Shown: positions 32,489 through 43,129, numbered from the stretch's first letter. The stretch is DNA of 64,000 bases from Sphingomonas astaxanthinifaciens DSM 22298 (GCF_000711715.1 NZ_JONN01000001.1:1798001-1862000); one strand, 5' to 3'. The notes: generated from the letters alone by a model not told the origin. Program-made: numbers and translations.

Positions 32489-35272
32489 ATGTCTGACGCC
32501 CAGCCCCATCTCTATCTCGTCGACGGATCGAGCTACATCTTCCGCGCCTACCATCGGTTGCCGCCGCTGACCAACCGGCACGGCATGAACACCGGTGCGG
32601 TCTACGGCTACACCGCGATGCTGTGGAAGCTCGCCGACGGTCTCAGCAAGGCCGACGGACCGACCCACATGGCGGTGATCCTCGACAAGGGGTCGTCCTC
32701 CTTTCGCAACGCCATGTACGACCAGTACAAGGCGCATCGTCCGCCCGCGCCCGAGGATTTGAAGCCGCAGCTGCCGCTGATCCGCGTCGCCACCCGCGCT
32801 TTCTCCATCCCCTGCATCGAGGAAGAAGGCCTCGAAGCCGACGACATCATCGCCTGCTACACCGCCGCCGCACGCCAGGCGGGCTGGAAGGTCACCATCG
32901 TCAGCTCCGACAAGGACCTGATGCAGCTGATCGAGGACGATGGCTCGGTCGACATGCTCGACACGATGAACGACCGCCGCATCGACCGTGACTATGTGGT
33001 CGAGAAGTTCGGCGTTCCCCCGCAGCAATTGGGCGACGTGCTCGCGCTGATGGGTGACAGCGTCGACAATGTGCCGGGCGTCCCCGGAATCGGCCCCAAG
33101 ACCGCGAGCCAGCTGATCCAGGAGCATGGCAGCCTCGAAGCGGTGCTCGCCGCCGCGCCCGAGATCAAGAAGCCCAAGCTGCGCGAGAACCTCATCGCCC
33201 ATGCCGACAATGCGCGGCTCAGCCGCGAGCTGGTCCGGCTGGTGTGCGAGATGAACCTGCCCGAGCCGCTCGAGGCACTGGCGCTCCAGAACATTCCCGA
33301 GGCGCCGCTTCGCGAGTTCCTCGAGGAGCAGGGCTGGAAATCGCTGCTCAACCGCATGGTCGGGCAGGGCGCGCGGCCGTCGAACGGGGAACGCCCGCCG
33401 GCGCCCGTGCGCGAGGCCGGCCCCGGTGCGCCCGAGGCGATCAGCGTCGACCGCTCGACCTATGCGACCATCTCCGACGCCGCGACGCTCGGGCAATGGA
33501 TCGCCGAGGCTCGCGCGCAGGGGCGGGTCGCGATCGATCTGCAGGGCGATGGCGGCCACGGGCTCGCCGAGGGGCTTGCCGGGGTCAGCCTCGCGATCGG
33601 GCCCGGCAAGGCGGCCTATGTCCCGCTCGGCCACGGCACGCCCGACCTCTTGAACGAAGGCCCCGCGCAACTCGGGCTCAAGGAGGGCTTGGGACTGCTT
33701 CGGCCGCTGCTCGAGGACGAGAGCGTCCTCAAGCTCGGCCATAATCTCAAGGACCAGCTCAAGCTGCTCGCCGAGCAGGGCATCGTGGTGAGCCCGGTCG
33801 AGGACGTCATGCTGGCGAGCTTCGCGCTCGACGGCGGGCGCTATGGCCATGCGCTCGACGAACTGGTCAAGCGCCACTTCGAGCATGAGTGCCTGCCCCT
33901 GAAGGCCGTCTGCGGCACCGGGCAGAAGGCGATCCGCTTCGGCGATGCGCCGATCGCCGCGGCGACCGAATATGCTGCCGAGAACGCCGACATGGTTTGG
34001 CGGCTGTGGCAGCGGCTCGAGCATCGCCTCGCCGCCGAGCATGCGACCCGTGTCTATCGGCTGGTCGACCTGCCGCTCGTTCCCGTGGTCGGCGCGATGG
34101 AGCGCGACGGGGTCAAGGTCGACCGCGCCTATCTGGCCGAGCTGTCGGGCACCTTCGCGGCCGAGACCGCCAGCCTCGAGGAGCGGATCTTCGCGGCAGC
34201 GGGCGGGCCCTTCACCATCGGCTCGCCACAGCAGCTCGGCCAGGTGCTCTACGACCGGCTTGGCCTCAAGGGCGGGCGCAAGGGCAAGAGCGGCAATTAT
34301 TCGACCGACCAGGCCGAGCTTGAGCGTCTCGAGGCCGATGGAGTCGAGGTCGCCCGGCTGGTGCTCGACTGGCGGCTCCTGACCAAGCTCCGGCAGACCT
34401 ACACCGACGCGCTCCAGGCGCAGATCGACCCCAAGAGCGGCCGGGTCCACACCCGCTACGCGCTGGCCGCGGCGCAGACGGGGCGCCTGTCCTCGACCGA
34501 TCCCAATCTCCAGAACATCCCGATCCGGACCGAGCTCGGCGCCAAGATCCGCAACGCCTTCATCGCCGAGGAGGGCTTCAGCCTGCTGTCGGCCGATTAT
34601 GGCCAGATCGAGCTTCGGCTCGCCGCGCACATCGCCGACGTGCCGCAACTGAAGGAAGCCTTCGCCAAGGGCGAGGACATCCACACCATGACCGCGATGG
34701 AATTGTTCGGCGACGCCGGCAAGGACAGTCGCGGCAAGGCCAAGACCATCAACTTCGCCATCCTCTACGGTATTTCGAGCTGGGGGCTTGCCGGCCGGCT
34801 GGGAATCAGCCGCGACGAGGGCAAGGCGATGATCGACCGCTATTTCGAGCGGTTTCCCGGCATCAAGGACTATATCTCGACGACGCTCGAGAAGGTCCGC
34901 GAGCGCGGCTATTCCGAGACCCTGTTCGGGCGCAAGACGCACTTCCCCAACATTCGCTCGAGCATCATGAGCCTCCGCCAGGGCGCCGAGCGCGCGGCGA
35001 TCAATGCGCCCATCCAGGGCACCAGCGCCGACATCATCAAGCGGGCGATGGTCCGGATGCCCGGCGCGCTCGCCGATGCCGGCCTGTCCGACGCGCGGAT
35101 GCTGCTGCAGGTCCATGACGAACTGGTCTTTGAGGTTCCGCAGGGCCGCGAGGAGCAGGCTGCCGAGGTCATTCGCGACGTCATGGCGAACGCCGCCGCG
35201 CCGGTGGTGACGCTCGACGTGCCGCTTAGCGTCGAGGTGGGCTGGGGCGCCAATTGGGGCGTCGCGCATTGA
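32489..35272 (+). CDS. polA: DNA polymerase I (degenerate 3'-5' exonuclease)
   Basis: A 927-residue polymerase for Okazaki-fragment processing and repair. The 5'-3' nuclease covers residues 1-290 (LYLVDGSSYIFRAYHRLPP, EADDIIACYT, MGDSVDNVPGVPGIGPKTA). The polymerase domain has LLSADYGQIELRLAA (motif A), KAKTINFAILYGIS (B) and LLQVHDELVFEV (C). The middle domain keeps the fold but its site is changed: E. coli D355-x-E357 is D350-L-Q352, D424 aligns with Q423, and D501 with N499. Proofreading is probably lost. TTG of the next gene overlaps its stop. Confidence 0.96.
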   Translation: MSDAQPHLYLVDGSSYIFRAYHRLPPLTNRHGMNTGAVYGYTAMLWKLADGLSKADGPTHMAVILDKGSSSFRNAMYDQYKAHRPPAPEDLKPQLPLIRVATRAFSIPCIEEEGLEADDIIACYTAAARQAGWKVTIVSSDKDLMQLIEDDGSVDMLDTMNDRRIDRDYVVEKFGVPPQQLGDVLALMGDSVDNVPGVPGIGPKTASQLIQEHGSLEAVLAAAPEIKKPKLRENLIAHADNARLSRELVRLVCEMNLPEPLEALALQNIPEAPLREFLEEQGWKSLLNRMVGQGARPSNGERPPAPVREAGPGAPEAISVDRSTYATISDAATLGQWIAEARAQGRVAIDLQGDGGHGLAEGLAGVSLAIGPGKAAYVPLGHGTPDLLNEGPAQLGLKEGLGLLRPLLEDESVLKLGHNLKDQLKLLAEQGIVVSPVEDVMLASFALDGGRYGHALDELVKRHFEHECLPLKAVCGTGQKAIRFGDAPIAAATEYAAENADMVWRLWQRLEHRLAAEHATRVYRLVDLPLVPVVGAMERDGVKVDRAYLAELSGTFAAETASLEERIFAAAGGPFTIGSPQQLGQVLYDRLGLKGGRKGKSGNYSTDQAELERLEADGVEVARLVLDWRLLTKLRQTYTDALQAQIDPKSGRVHTRYALAAAQTGRLSSTDPNLQNIPIRTELGAKIRNAFIAEEGFSLLSADYGQIELRLAAHIADVPQLKEAFAKGEDIHTMTAMELFGDAGKDSRGKAKTINFAILYGISSWGLAGRLGISRDEGKAMIDRYFERFPGIKDYISTTLEKVRERGYSETLFGRKTHFPNIRSSIMSLRQGAERAAINAPIQGTSADIIKRAMVRMPGALADAGLSDARMLLQVHDELVFEVPQGREEQAAEVIRDVMANAAAPVVTLDVPLSVEVGWGANWGVAH

Positions 35273-36804
35273 CCGACACCGCCGCACCCGAGGCACCGCG
35301 CCAGGACCTCGCCGCCCTTGCGCGCGGGGGCCGGATCAATTTCTTCGGCTTCCTGCTGCGGCTCGCCGCGCGCCTGCCCTTCCTGTTCATCGCCGGCCGC
35401 CTCTACGGGGCCGAGGCGCTCGGGCGCTTCGCTTATGCCGTTCTGGTGGTCGAGTTCGTTGCGCAGCTGGCGACCCTCGGCCTCAAGCGCGGGCTTGCCG
35501 AGCAATTGAGCAAGACCGACAAGCCGCACGTCTGCATCACCTGGGACGCGTTGCTCGTCGCCTTCACCGCCAGCGTGATCGGCATGGCGATCCTGTTCGC
35601 CTTCCCGCAGGCGATGTTCCCGAACAGCGAGATCTATGGCCATGAATGGCTGCTGCCGGTGGCGGTGCTCGCGCTGGCGTGGAGCGACGTCATGCTCGCC
35701 GCGCTCGCCTATCGCCACGACGTCGGCGCCACCGTCCGTGCCCGCGCCATCGTCGAGCCGTGGACGATCAGCATCGCGGCGCTGATCTTCGCCTTCATCT
35801 CCAAGCGTGACGGCCTGATCTTCGCCTACGCGCTGTCGATGATCGGCGCGCTGGTCGCCTCGGCCATTCCGTTCCTGCGCACCTATGGCTGGGCGCATGG
35901 CTGGCGGCCGCAGCCGGCGGAGAGCTGGCGGCTGGCCCGGCGCTACATACCGGTCGCGGCCGCCGATACGGTCGAATGGGGCAGCCGCCGCATCGACCTT
36001 GCCATCCTCGGCCTGTTCGCCGCACCCAAGCTCGTTGGCATCTATTATGTCGCGCAGAATGTCGCTTCGCTGCCGAGCAAATTGAAGACCAGCTTCGACC
36101 CGATCCTCGGTCCCGTGATCAGCCGCAGCCTCGAGGAGGGCGACCGGGTCGGGGTCGCGCGGCAGATCCGCCAGGTCGGCTTCTGGGTGATCGCCGCGCA
36201 GGCCGCGGTGGCGCTGGCGCTTGGCATTCCCGGCGAGGGCGTGATGGGGCTCGTCGGACCGGCCTTCGTCGCGGGAACCGCCGCGCTCGTCTTCCTGCTC
36301 GCGGCCGAGGTGATCGCCGCCACGGCGACCACCAGCGAGGCCGCGCTCATCTATATCGCACGCCACCGCAACATGATGCTGAGCCTCGCCATGCTCGCGC
36401 TCCAGGCGGTGCTGACGGTCGCGCTGATCCTCCTGTTCCGCCGCCTCGGCTGGCCCGACGCATGGCAGGCGACCGCGCCGGCCGTCGCCCTGTGCCTCGC
36501 GCTCGCCTTTGCCGCGGTGACCAAGGCGAGGCTTGCGTCGCGGCTGCTCGGGGCGCCGGTCAGCGGCTGGCGCTGGCCGCTGATCTGGGCTGCCGCGGCT
36601 GGCATGGTCGTCGGCCAGCTAGCGATCCTGATGCCCGAGTGGCTCGAGCTCAGTCTCGGCATTCCCGCCATCCTCGCGGCCTTCGGCTTCGTCGTCTGGC
36701 GGCGCGGCTTCGGGCCCGAGGACCGAGAGCTGTTCCGGATGCGCAAGAAGGACATCGAGGTCGATCTTCCCGCCCCCGGCACCAGCGGAGACGCTCCCCG
36801 CTGA
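35269..36804 (+). CDS. Polysaccharide/lipid flippase (Wzx/MVF-like)
   Basis: A membrane protein of about 511 residues with roughly 12-14 hydrophobic helices. It has the polysaccharide-biosynthesis flippase layout: N-terminal RINFFGFLLRLAARLPFLFIAGRLYGAEALGRF split across helices 1-2, a central WGSRRIDLAILGLFA and a Lys/Arg-rich C-terminal tail. The start is uncertain: TTG 35269 overlaps the polA stop (TTGA), and TTG 35254 is also in frame. It probably moves a lipid-linked oligosaccharide across the inner membrane. It converges with purH, four bases apart. Confidence 0.8.
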   Translation: MTDTAAPEAPRQDLAALARGGRINFFGFLLRLAARLPFLFIAGRLYGAEALGRFAYAVLVVEFVAQLATLGLKRGLAEQLSKTDKPHVCITWDALLVAFTASVIGMAILFAFPQAMFPNSEIYGHEWLLPVAVLALAWSDVMLAALAYRHDVGATVRARAIVEPWTISIAALIFAFISKRDGLIFAYALSMIGALVASAIPFLRTYGWAHGWRPQPAESWRLARRYIPVAAADTVEWGSRRIDLAILGLFAAPKLVGIYYVAQNVASLPSKLKTSFDPILGPVISRSLEEGDRVGVARQIRQVGFWVIAAQAAVALALGIPGEGVMGLVGPAFVAGTAALVFLLAAEVIAATATTSEAALIYIARHRNMMLSLAMLALQAVLTVALILLFRRLGWPDAWQATAPAVALCLALAFAAVTKARLASRLLGAPVSGWRWPLIWAAAAGMVVGQLAILMPEWLELSLGIPAILAAFGFVVWRRGFGPEDRELFRMRKKDIEVDLPAPGTSGDAPR

Positions 36805-36808
36805 GCCC

Positions 36809-38401
36809 TTAGTGGCGGAAGTGGCGCATTCCGGTGAAGATCATCGCGAGGCCCGCTTCATCGGCGGCCGCGATCACCTCGTCGTCGCGGATCGAGCCGC
36901 CCGGCTGGATCACCGCCGTCGCGCCCGCTTCGACGGCGGCAAGCAGTCCGTCGGCGAAGGGGAAGAAGGCGTCGCTGGCGACCGCAGAACCGACGGTGCG
37001 CGGCTCGGGCCAGCCGAAGGTCTCGGCCGCCTCGCGTGCCTTGGCCGCGGCGATCCGCGCCGAATCGCGGCGGTTCATCTGGCCCGCGCCAATACCGGCC
37101 GTCGCGCCGTCCCTGGCATAGACGATGGCGTTGGACTTGACGTGCTTGGCGACGGTCCACGCAAAGCGGCAGTCGGCGAGTTCGGCCTCGGTCGGCTGGC
37201 GCCTGGTGACGACCCGCAAATCGGCCGGAAGGACGATGCCATTGTCGCGGCTCTGCACCAGCATGCCCCCGGCGATGCTCTTGAGCATGAGACCCGGACG
37301 GCGCGGATCGGGAAGGTCGCCGGTCAGGAGCAGGCGCAGATTCTTCTTGGCGGCGAAAACGGTCAGCGCGTCCTCGTCGGCGTCGGGCGCGATCACCACC
37401 TCGGTGAAGATGTCGGTGATCGCCTGGGCGGTGACGCCGTCGAGCGGCCGGTTGACCGCGACGATCCCGCCAAAGGCCGAGACCGAGTCGCAGCGGAACG
37501 CCGCCGCATATGCTTCGGCGATGGTGGCCGCCTCGGCGACGCCGCAGGGGTTGGCGTGCTTGACGATGACGCAGGCCGGGCGCCCGTCGCGGAATTCGCT
37601 CACCAGTTCCAGCGCGGCGTCGGCATCGTTGAGGTTGTTGTAGCTCAGCTCCTTGCCCTGGACCTGACGCGCCCCGGCGACCCCGGCCACGCCGCTCGCC
37701 TGCGGCAGGTAGAGCGCCGCCGACTGGTGCGGGTTCTCGCCGTAGCGGAGCTCGGACGCCTTGGTCAGCGCCACCGGCAGGGTCTCGGGCATGGTCTCGC
37801 CCTGGTCGGCGAAGGCGAACCAGCTGGCGATCGCGCTGTCATAAGCGGCCGTGCGGGCAAAGGCCCTCGCGGCGAGGCGCTTGCGCAGCGCGAGTGACGT
37901 CATGCCATCATTGGCGTCCAGTTCGTCGAGTACGGCCCGATAGTCCTCGGGGTCGGTGACGATCGCGACATAACGGTGGTTCTTGGCCGCCGAGCGCACC
38001 ATCGAGGGCCCGCCGATGTCGATATTCTCGATCACCGTGTCGCGGTCCGCGCCGCCGGCGACGGTCCTCTCGAAGGGATAGAGATTGACCACTACGAGAT
38101 CGATGAAGCCGATCCCGTGCTCGGCGGCGGCGGCGGCATGCTCGGCCTCGTCGCGAACCGCGAGCAGCCCGCCATGGACCTTGGGGTGCAGAGTCTTCAC
38201 CCGGCCGTCCATCATCTCGGGAAAGCCCGTCAGCTCGCTGACGTCGCGCACCTCGTGGCCGAGTTCGCGCAATTTCGCCGCGGTCCCGCCGGTCGAGACC
38301 AGCTCGACCCCGCGCGCCGCCAGTCCCTCGGCCAGCGTGGCAAGTCCATGTTTGTCGGACACCGACAGGAGCGCGCGGCGAACGGGAACGAGGTCGGTCA
38401 T
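36809..38401 (-). CDS. purH: Bifunctional AICAR formyltransferase / IMP cyclohydrolase
   Basis: A 530-residue enzyme for the last two steps of IMP synthesis. The N-terminal IMP cyclohydrolase (MGS-like) domain includes [31 protein letters not shown] and [16 protein letters not shown]. The C-terminal transformylase shows [14 protein letters not shown] and the active-site motif [12 protein letters not shown] (Lys-His), and ends in [19 protein letters not shown]. Length is normal (about 525-530). The heparinase-like gene lies 15 bases upstream on the same strand. Confidence 0.98.
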   Translation of the reverse strand: MTDLVPVRRALLSVSDKHGLATLAEGLAARGVELVSTGGTAAKLRELGHEVRDVSELTGFPEMMDGRVKTLHPKVHGGLLAVRDEAEHAAAAAEHGIGFIDLVVVNLYPFERTVAGGADRDTVIENIDIGGPSMVRSAAKNHRYVAIVTDPEDYRAVLDELDANDGMTSLALRKRLAARAFARTAAYDSAIASWFAFADQGETMPETLPVALTKASELRYGENPHQSAALYLPQASGVAGVAGARQVQGKELSYNNLNDADAALELVSEFRDGRPACVIVKHANPCGVAEAATIAEAYAAAFRCDSVSAFGGIVAVNRPLDGVTAQAITDIFTEVVIAPDADEDALTVFAAKKNLRLLLTGDLPDPRRPGLMLKSIAGGMLVQSRDNGIVLPADLRVVTRRQPTEAELADCRFAWTVAKHVKSNAIVYARDGATAGIGAGQMNRRDSARIAAAKAREAAETFGWPEPRTVGSAVASDAFFPFADGLLAAVEAGATAVIQPGGSIRDDEVIAAADEAGLAMIFTGMRHFRH

Positions 38402-38416
38402 GGGAGCGTGAAAGTC

Positions 38417-40054
38417 CTAGCTGGAGCGGCGGAATTGCCAGCCGATCTCGGCGCCGAGGTGCGAGACCTCGCCGACGAGCACGAGCTGGAGGGTGGAGCG
38501 AAGTGCGCCTTGGCCGTCGACCACCACGCTCTCCTCGAGGTCGAGTTGGGCGCCGCGGCAGCGGAAATTCCATGGCGGCGCGCCGGGCGAACGGATGAGG
38601 GCGCCGAGCCCGTCGGCGGTCGGAACCGCTTCGACTCCCGGTGCGAGGTGGAAGCGGACCGCAAAGGGCACGTCCTCCCGAATCTTCCGTCGGCCGCGCG
38701 GGGTCAGGCGGTCCAACCCGCGCACTTCCTTGCCGTCGTTGCCGAGGCTGAGCGCGCGCTGGTGGACGAGGCCGAAGCCGCGGACATAGCCGTCGTGAGC
38801 GGATTCGAGCCGGCTCGCGTCATTGTCCTCGGTGCGGCTGACGCTGACGTCCTCGGCTCCGCGGCCGAGCGATCCGTCGGGCAGGATCGCGGTCGAATTG
38901 GTGTCGGCGAGCGTCAGGGTCGAGTGGGCGGCGGTGGTCCGAAGCGCCGGGGCGAGGCCTTCCGGAAGCGTGCCGGTCAGGTCCCCGGGCCCACCGCAGT
39001 TGACAACGAGCTTCTGCTGACCGTCGCTGAGTTCGATCGCGAGGGTCGAGGCCGAACCGATCCGAGCCAGCTTTCGCGGGGGAGGCGGCGCGGCATCGAT
39101 CACGAGGATGGTGCCGAGCGCGCTCAGCCGGTGATAGCCCCAGCCACGCGGCTGGCGCAGCGGCCGCGCGCGAAAGCCGCAGCCTTCGACCAGGGCGGCG
39201 AGTGCGGCGCGGCTGCCCTCGTTGCCGCCCTGCCAGCTCGACAGCGTCCCGTCGCCCATGGTGACGCCATGAAGCGCCGCCAGCGCGGCCGCGCCCGAAT
39301 CCTCGAACCCCTGCGGAAAATCCTGCCGGGCCGCGGCATAAGCCGCGCGGAGCAGGCCGAGCCGGTCGACCAGCCTCGCCTGCTCGGCGGGCGAGCGGCT
39401 CATCAGGCCGCCATCGTCGAATTGGGCGCTGGCAAGCGCGCGCGACAGGCCGCCCTCGGCCTTGGCGAGGCGGCTCGTCCCCGAGGACAGCAACAGGCAG
39501 GCGGCGGTGAGGCCCGCCCAGGCGGTGATTCGTGCCAGCCCGGGTGGGGCATTGTCGGCTTCGGCGGCGAGATGGCGCGCCCCGCGGGCCATGGTGTTGA
39601 GCAGGGCCGAGCGATAGTCGGCATCGCGCCGCGACAGGATGTACGGCGCAAAGGCCAGCCAGAAAAGCAAGCGCTCGCCCCACAGCCCGGGCGCCCAGGC
39701 GGGATCGACTTTGCTCCCATGCGCGACCAGCCAGCGGCCGACCAGTCCTTCGGCGAGCGCCGCGCCGCGCTCCCGGGTTGCGGCCGCGGCGACATCGCGA
39801 AGCCAGGAGAAGCCGTGGAGCTCCGCGCCGAGCGAGGTCGACGGGTCGATCGCGGCCCAGTCGAGGTCGTCAAGTGCGACCGCCTCGCCGCCGACGAAGA
39901 AGCGACCCGCCAGCAATTGCTCGCCCCGCGCCTTGCTGCCGATGACATGATCGCGGGCGACGCCCAGCAGGCGCAGCGGCGGCTTGCCGCGCGACGCCAG
40001 CCGCTGCAGCAGCGGCACGGTCGCCAGCCGCTGGAGCGCGCCGCGATCGCTCAT
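38417..40054 (-). CDS. Heparinase II/III family protein
   Basis: A 545-residue protein. An alpha-toroid region fills residues 60-330 and a beta-sandwich follows with [48 protein letters not shown] and [19 protein letters not shown], as in the Heparinase_II_III family associated with alphaproteobacterial purH and rpe. No signal peptide is evident, so the protein may not be secreted; substrate unknown. Start ATG 40052-40054 overlaps the rpe stop (ATGA), indicating coupled translation. Confidence 0.88.
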   Translation of the reverse strand: MSDRGALQRLATVPLLQRLASRGKPPLRLLGVARDHVIGSKARGEQLLAGRFFVGGEAVALDDLDWAAIDPSTSLGAELHGFSWLRDVAAAATRERGAALAEGLVGRWLVAHGSKVDPAWAPGLWGERLLFWLAFAPYILSRRDADYRSALLNTMARGARHLAAEADNAPPGLARITAWAGLTAACLLLSSGTSRLAKAEGGLSRALASAQFDDGGLMSRSPAEQARLVDRLGLLRAAYAAARQDFPQGFEDSGAAALAALHGVTMGDGTLSSWQGGNEGSRAALAALVEGCGFRARPLRQPRGWGYHRLSALGTILVIDAAPPPPRKLARIGSASTLAIELSDGQQKLVVNCGGPGDLTGTLPEGLAPALRTTAAHSTLTLADTNSTAILPDGSLGRGAEDVSVSRTEDNDASRLESAHDGYVRGFGLVHQRALSLGNDGKEVRGLDRLTPRGRRKIREDVPFAVRFHLAPGVEAVPTADGLGALIRSPGAPPWNFRCRGAQLDLEESVVVDGQGALRSTLQLVLVGEVSHLGAEIGWQFRRSS

Positions 40055-40713
40055 CCCTCGCCCTTGAGCGCGGCGATGTTGGCGGCATAAGCGTCGGCGC
40101 CGCCGCGGAAGGCCGCGGTCCCGGCCACCAGCGCGGTCGCGCCGGCATCGACGCACTGCCGCGCCGTTTTCGCGTCGACCCCGCCATCGACCTCCAGGAC
40201 AGTGTCGAGGCCCTGCTTGGCGATCTGCTTGGCGATCGCCTCGATCTTGCGGAGCTGCGAGCTGATGAACTTCTGCCCGCCGAAGCCCGGATTGACGCTC
40301 ATCACCAGCACGAGGTCGAGCTCTTCGAGCACATAATCGAGCATCTTGGCGGGAGTCGCCGGGTTCAAGGACGCGCCGGCCTTCTTGCCCAGCCCCTTCA
40401 CGCGCTGGATGGTGCGGTGAAGGTGCGGTCCGGCCTCGGGATGGACGGTGATGATGTCGGCGCCCGCCTCGGCAAAGGCGTCGAGCATCGGGTCTACCGG
40501 GCTGATCATCAGATGGACGTCGAACGGCTTGGCGCTGTGCGGGCGAAGCGCCTTCACTACCATGGGCCCGATCGTCAGATTGGGGACGAAATGCCCGTCC
40601 ATCACGTCGATATGGATCCAGTCGGCGCCCGCGGCATCGATTGCCCGGACTTCCTCACCAAGGCGCGCGAAGTCGGCGGAGAGGATCGAGGGGGCGATGA
40701 TCGGTGCGGCCAT
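40051..40713 (-). CDS. rpe: Ribulose-phosphate 3-epimerase
   Basis: A 220-residue TIM-barrel enzyme that interconverts ribulose-5-phosphate and xylulose-5-phosphate in the pentose phosphate pathway. Signatures are [37 protein letters not shown] (metal-binding His and Asp) and [15 protein letters not shown]. The C-terminal [18 protein letters not shown] holds the second catalytic Asp and phosphate-binding glycine. Length is typical. It precedes the heparinase-like gene and lies 18 bases downstream of rsmB. Confidence 0.97.
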   Translation of the reverse strand: MAAPIIAPSILSADFARLGEEVRAIDAAGADWIHIDVMDGHFVPNLTIGPMVVKALRPHSAKPFDVHLMISPVDPMLDAFAEAGADIITVHPEAGPHLHRTIQRVKGLGKKAGASLNPATPAKMLDYVLEELDLVLVMSVNPGFGGQKFISSQLRKIEAIAKQIAKQGLDTVLEVDGGVDAKTARQCVDAGATALVAGTAAFRGGADAYAANIAALKGEG

Positions 40714-40731
40714 GGGGCCGATTAGACGGTC

Positions 40732-41961
40732 TTAGCCGGTCCGGACAAGGCGCGCCGTGAAGAAGCCGTCCATTCCGCCCTCCTCCTCGCGTTCACCGGG
40801 GACGACCCGGCGCTGCTCGGCGAGCGCGAAAGCCGGGTTTGCGGCCAGGAAGGCGGCGATCCGCTCCTCGCCCTCGGCCGGCTCGAGGCTGCAGACCGCA
40901 TAGACGAGGCTCCCGCCGGGCTTCACCCACGCTGCCGCCTTGTCGAGCATCCGGCCCTGGAGTTCGGCGCTCTCGGCGATGATCCGCTCGCTCGCGCGAT
41001 AGAGGACCTCGGGATGGCGGCGGAAGGTGCCGGTCGCCGAGCAGGGGGCGTCGAGCAGGACCGCGTCGAACGGGACGTCCGGGGTATAGCCCAGCACGTC
41101 CTCGACCACGATCTTGGCCGACAGGCCCGTGCGATGGAGATTGGCCCGAAGTCGCGCCAGACGACTCTCCGACCGGTCGAGCGCGGTGACCTGGTGGCCG
41201 GCTGCCGCCAGCTGGAGCGTCTTGCCGCCGGGCGCCGCGCAGGCGTCGAGCACGGTGACGGCCTCGGCCGGGACCAAGCCCGCGGGCAGGGTCGAGGACA
41301 GGTCCTGCACCCACCAGCGGCCTTCCTCGAAGCCGGGGAGGGTGGTGACCCCGCGCTGGTCGGACAGCCGGACCTGCCGGTCGGCGAGGCGCAGCCCTTG
41401 CTCGGTGGCGGCAAAGGCCTCGGCGTCTGCCGCCTCCCGGAAGCTGAGGTCGAGCGGCGGCCGGCGGACGATGGCGCGGCGGGCGACGGCGACCGCCTCC
41501 TCGCCCCATGCTGCGGTCCAGCGCTGCTCGACGGCGGCCGGGAGCGGCGCCTCGTCGGCGGTGGGCAGCGTCCCCCGCAGCAGCGTGCCGATCACGCCGT
41601 GGACGAGCCGGCGGGGTCCGCCCTCGACCAGCGGCAGGGCGGTCGCGACGAGGGCATGGTCGGGCACCTGCATCGCGATCCGCTGGGCGAGCGCGAGGCG
41701 AAGCACCATGCGCGCCTTGCTATCGTCGGGCAGCGGCTGGCGGGTGGCGCTGTCGATCAGCGTGTCGAGCAGGGGCAGACGGCGGAGTGTCTCGCCGGCG
41801 ATGGCGAGCGCCAGCGCCTGGTCGCCGGGGTTGAGCTTCGGTCCGCCTTGCGCGGCCGATTCCATGGTCTGGCCGCCGCGCAAGGTCCGGTCGAGAATGC
41901 GCAGCGCGGCACGGCGCGGATCGACCCCGGCTTCGGTCCCTCTTGGCCGCGGCGGCCTCAA
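40732..41961 (-). CDS. rsmB: 16S rRNA (cytosine-C5) methyltransferase RsmB-like
   Basis: A 409-residue RNA methyltransferase. A NusB-like N-terminal domain (residues 14-140) is followed by a SAM-binding Rossmann domain with DACAAPGGKTLQLAAAG (motif I), VLLDAPCSATGTFRRHPEV (motif IV, with Cys) and VYAVCSLEPAEGE (motif VI, the catalytic Cys). This is the E. coli m5C967 enzyme layout. The start is TTG at 41959-41961 with a strong AAGGAG eight bases upstream; no ATG lies before the NusB-like domain. The start is 17 bases from the divergent DUF1674 start. Confidence 0.92.
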   Translation of the reverse strand: MRPPRPRGTEAGVDPRRAALRILDRTLRGGQTMESAAQGGPKLNPGDQALALAIAGETLRRLPLLDTLIDSATRQPLPDDSKARMVLRLALAQRIAMQVPDHALVATALPLVEGGPRRLVHGVIGTLLRGTLPTADEAPLPAAVEQRWTAAWGEEAVAVARRAIVRRPPLDLSFREAADAEAFAATEQGLRLADRQVRLSDQRGVTTLPGFEEGRWWVQDLSSTLPAGLVPAEAVTVLDACAAPGGKTLQLAAAGHQVTALDRSESRLARLRANLHRTGLSAKIVVEDVLGYTPDVPFDAVLLDAPCSATGTFRRHPEVLYRASERIIAESAELQGRMLDKAAAWVKPGGSLVYAVCSLEPAEGEERIAAFLAANPAFALAEQRRVVPGEREEEGGMDGFFTARLVRTG

Positions 41962-41978
41962 CGCCCATCTCCTTGTCC

Positions 41979-42146
41979 ATGCCGCGCCCCAAGGACCTCA
42001 AGCCGCCCGCCTATCTCAGCAAGTCGCCGCCGGTGCCCGAGCCCGAGGAGGCCGCGCCCGCGCCGCCGCCGAGCGGGGACAAGCCGCGCCCCGATCCCAC
42101 CCGCTACGGCGACTGGGAGAAGAAGGGCATCGCCTGGGATTTCTAG
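41979..42146 (+). CDS. DUF1674 protein (SDHAF4-like succinate dehydrogenase assembly factor)
   Basis: A 55-residue protein. The C-terminal DPTRYGDWEKKGIAWDF is diagnostic of DUF1674, the family of mitochondrial SDHAF4, which helps mature the flavoprotein of succinate dehydrogenase. The N-terminal part is a Pro/Glu-rich linker. ATG 41979 is the simplest start but no Shine-Dalgarno precedes it; an in-frame TTG at 41943 would make the gene overlap the divergent rsmB start. No sdh genes are in the window. It converges with gpsA five bases on. Confidence 0.88.
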   Translation: MPRPKDLKPPAYLSKSPPVPEPEEAAPAPPPSGDKPRPDPTRYGDWEKKGIAWDF

Positions 42147-42151
42147 GGCGC

Positions 42152-43129
42152 TCATGCGCGTTCGGGCCGGTGGGGACGGCTGAGGAGGCGTTCGAGCACC
42201 TCGTCGACCCGCGCACGGCCGGCCAGCATGTCGTCGACCGCCGCGACGATCGGCATGTCGATCCCCTCCTCTTCCGCCAGCCGGCGCAGCACCGGGGCAG
42301 TGAACGCCCCTTCCGCCACCGTCCGGCGGTCGGCCATCAGTTCGGCGGCCGGACGGCCCTGGCCAAGGCCCTTTCCGAGCGAATAATTGCGCGAGCTGGT
42401 CGAGGAGCATGTGAGGACGAGGTCGCCGAGCCCTGACAGCCCCGCCAGCGTTTCGGGTCGGGCGCCGCGGGCGAGGCCGAAGCGGGTCATTTCGGCGAAA
42501 CCGCGCGCGATCAGCGCCGCTCGGGCATTCTGACCGAGGCCGCGGCCTTCGACCACGCCGCAGGCGATGGCGAGGACATTCTTGACCGCCCCGCCGACCT
42601 CGGCCCCGGCGACGTCGTCAGAAAGATAGATGCGAAACTCGGGCCGGGCGAGGCGGGCGCGGACGGGCTCGGCATCCTCCTCGTCGTCGGCCGCGAGGGT
42701 GAGCGCGGTCGGCAGGCCCGCCGCCACCTCGTGGGCAAAGGTAGGCCCCGACAGCACCATGACCTCGGCCTCGGCGCAGGCTTGGCGCGCGACCGCGTGA
42801 AGCAGCAAGCCGCTCCTTTCCTCGATCCCCTTGGAGCAGAGGACCAGAGCGGCGGCGCAAGGCGGGGCCGCCTCGAGCACGGCCCGCATGTGCTGGGCAG
42901 GGGTCACCAGCAGCCACAGGTCGCATTGGGCGAGGTCGGCAAGGTCGGTGGTCGGGCGGATCCGTTCGGACAGTGGCACGCCGGGCAGGAACAGGCGGTT
43001 CTCGTGGGTGGCCGCGATGCTTTCGGCAACCTCGGGCTCGCGCGACCAGAGGAGGGTCTCGCCGCCCTGCGCCGCGACCTGCGCCAGCGCCGTGCCCCAC
43101 GCGCCGCCTCCGACCACTCCGACCTTCAT
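42152..43129 (-). CDS. gpsA: Glycerol-3-phosphate dehydrogenase [NAD(P)+]
   Basis: A 325-residue enzyme that reduces dihydroxyacetone phosphate to sn-glycerol-3-phosphate for phospholipid synthesis. The N-terminal Rossmann motif [18 protein letters not shown] (residues 3-20) is clear. C-terminal active-site stretches are [18 protein letters not shown] (catalytic Lys), [12 protein letters not shown] and [13 protein letters not shown]. Length is normal (about 330). It overlaps tsaD by four bases; gpsA next to tsaD is common in alphaproteobacteria. Confidence 0.97.
   Translation of the reverse strand: MKVGVVGGGAWGTALAQVAAQGGETLLWSREPEVAESIAATHENRLFLPGVPLSERIRPTTDLADLAQCDLWLLVTPAQHMRAVLEAAPPCAAALVLCSKGIEERSGLLLHAVARQACAEAEVMVLSGPTFAHEVAAGLPTALTLAADDEEDAEPVRARLARPEFRIYLSDDVAGAEVGGAVKNVLAIACGVVEGRGLGQNARAALIARGFAEMTRFGLARGARPETLAGLSGLGDLVLTCSSTSSRNYSLGKGLGQGRPAAELMADRRTVAEGAFTAPVLRRLAEEEGIDMPIVAAVDDMLAGRARVDEVLERLLSRPHRPERA

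Noticed and set aside
32456..35296. A 946-codon open frame antisense to polA
   Set aside because: The polA product is unmistakable and the antisense product has no recognisable motif.
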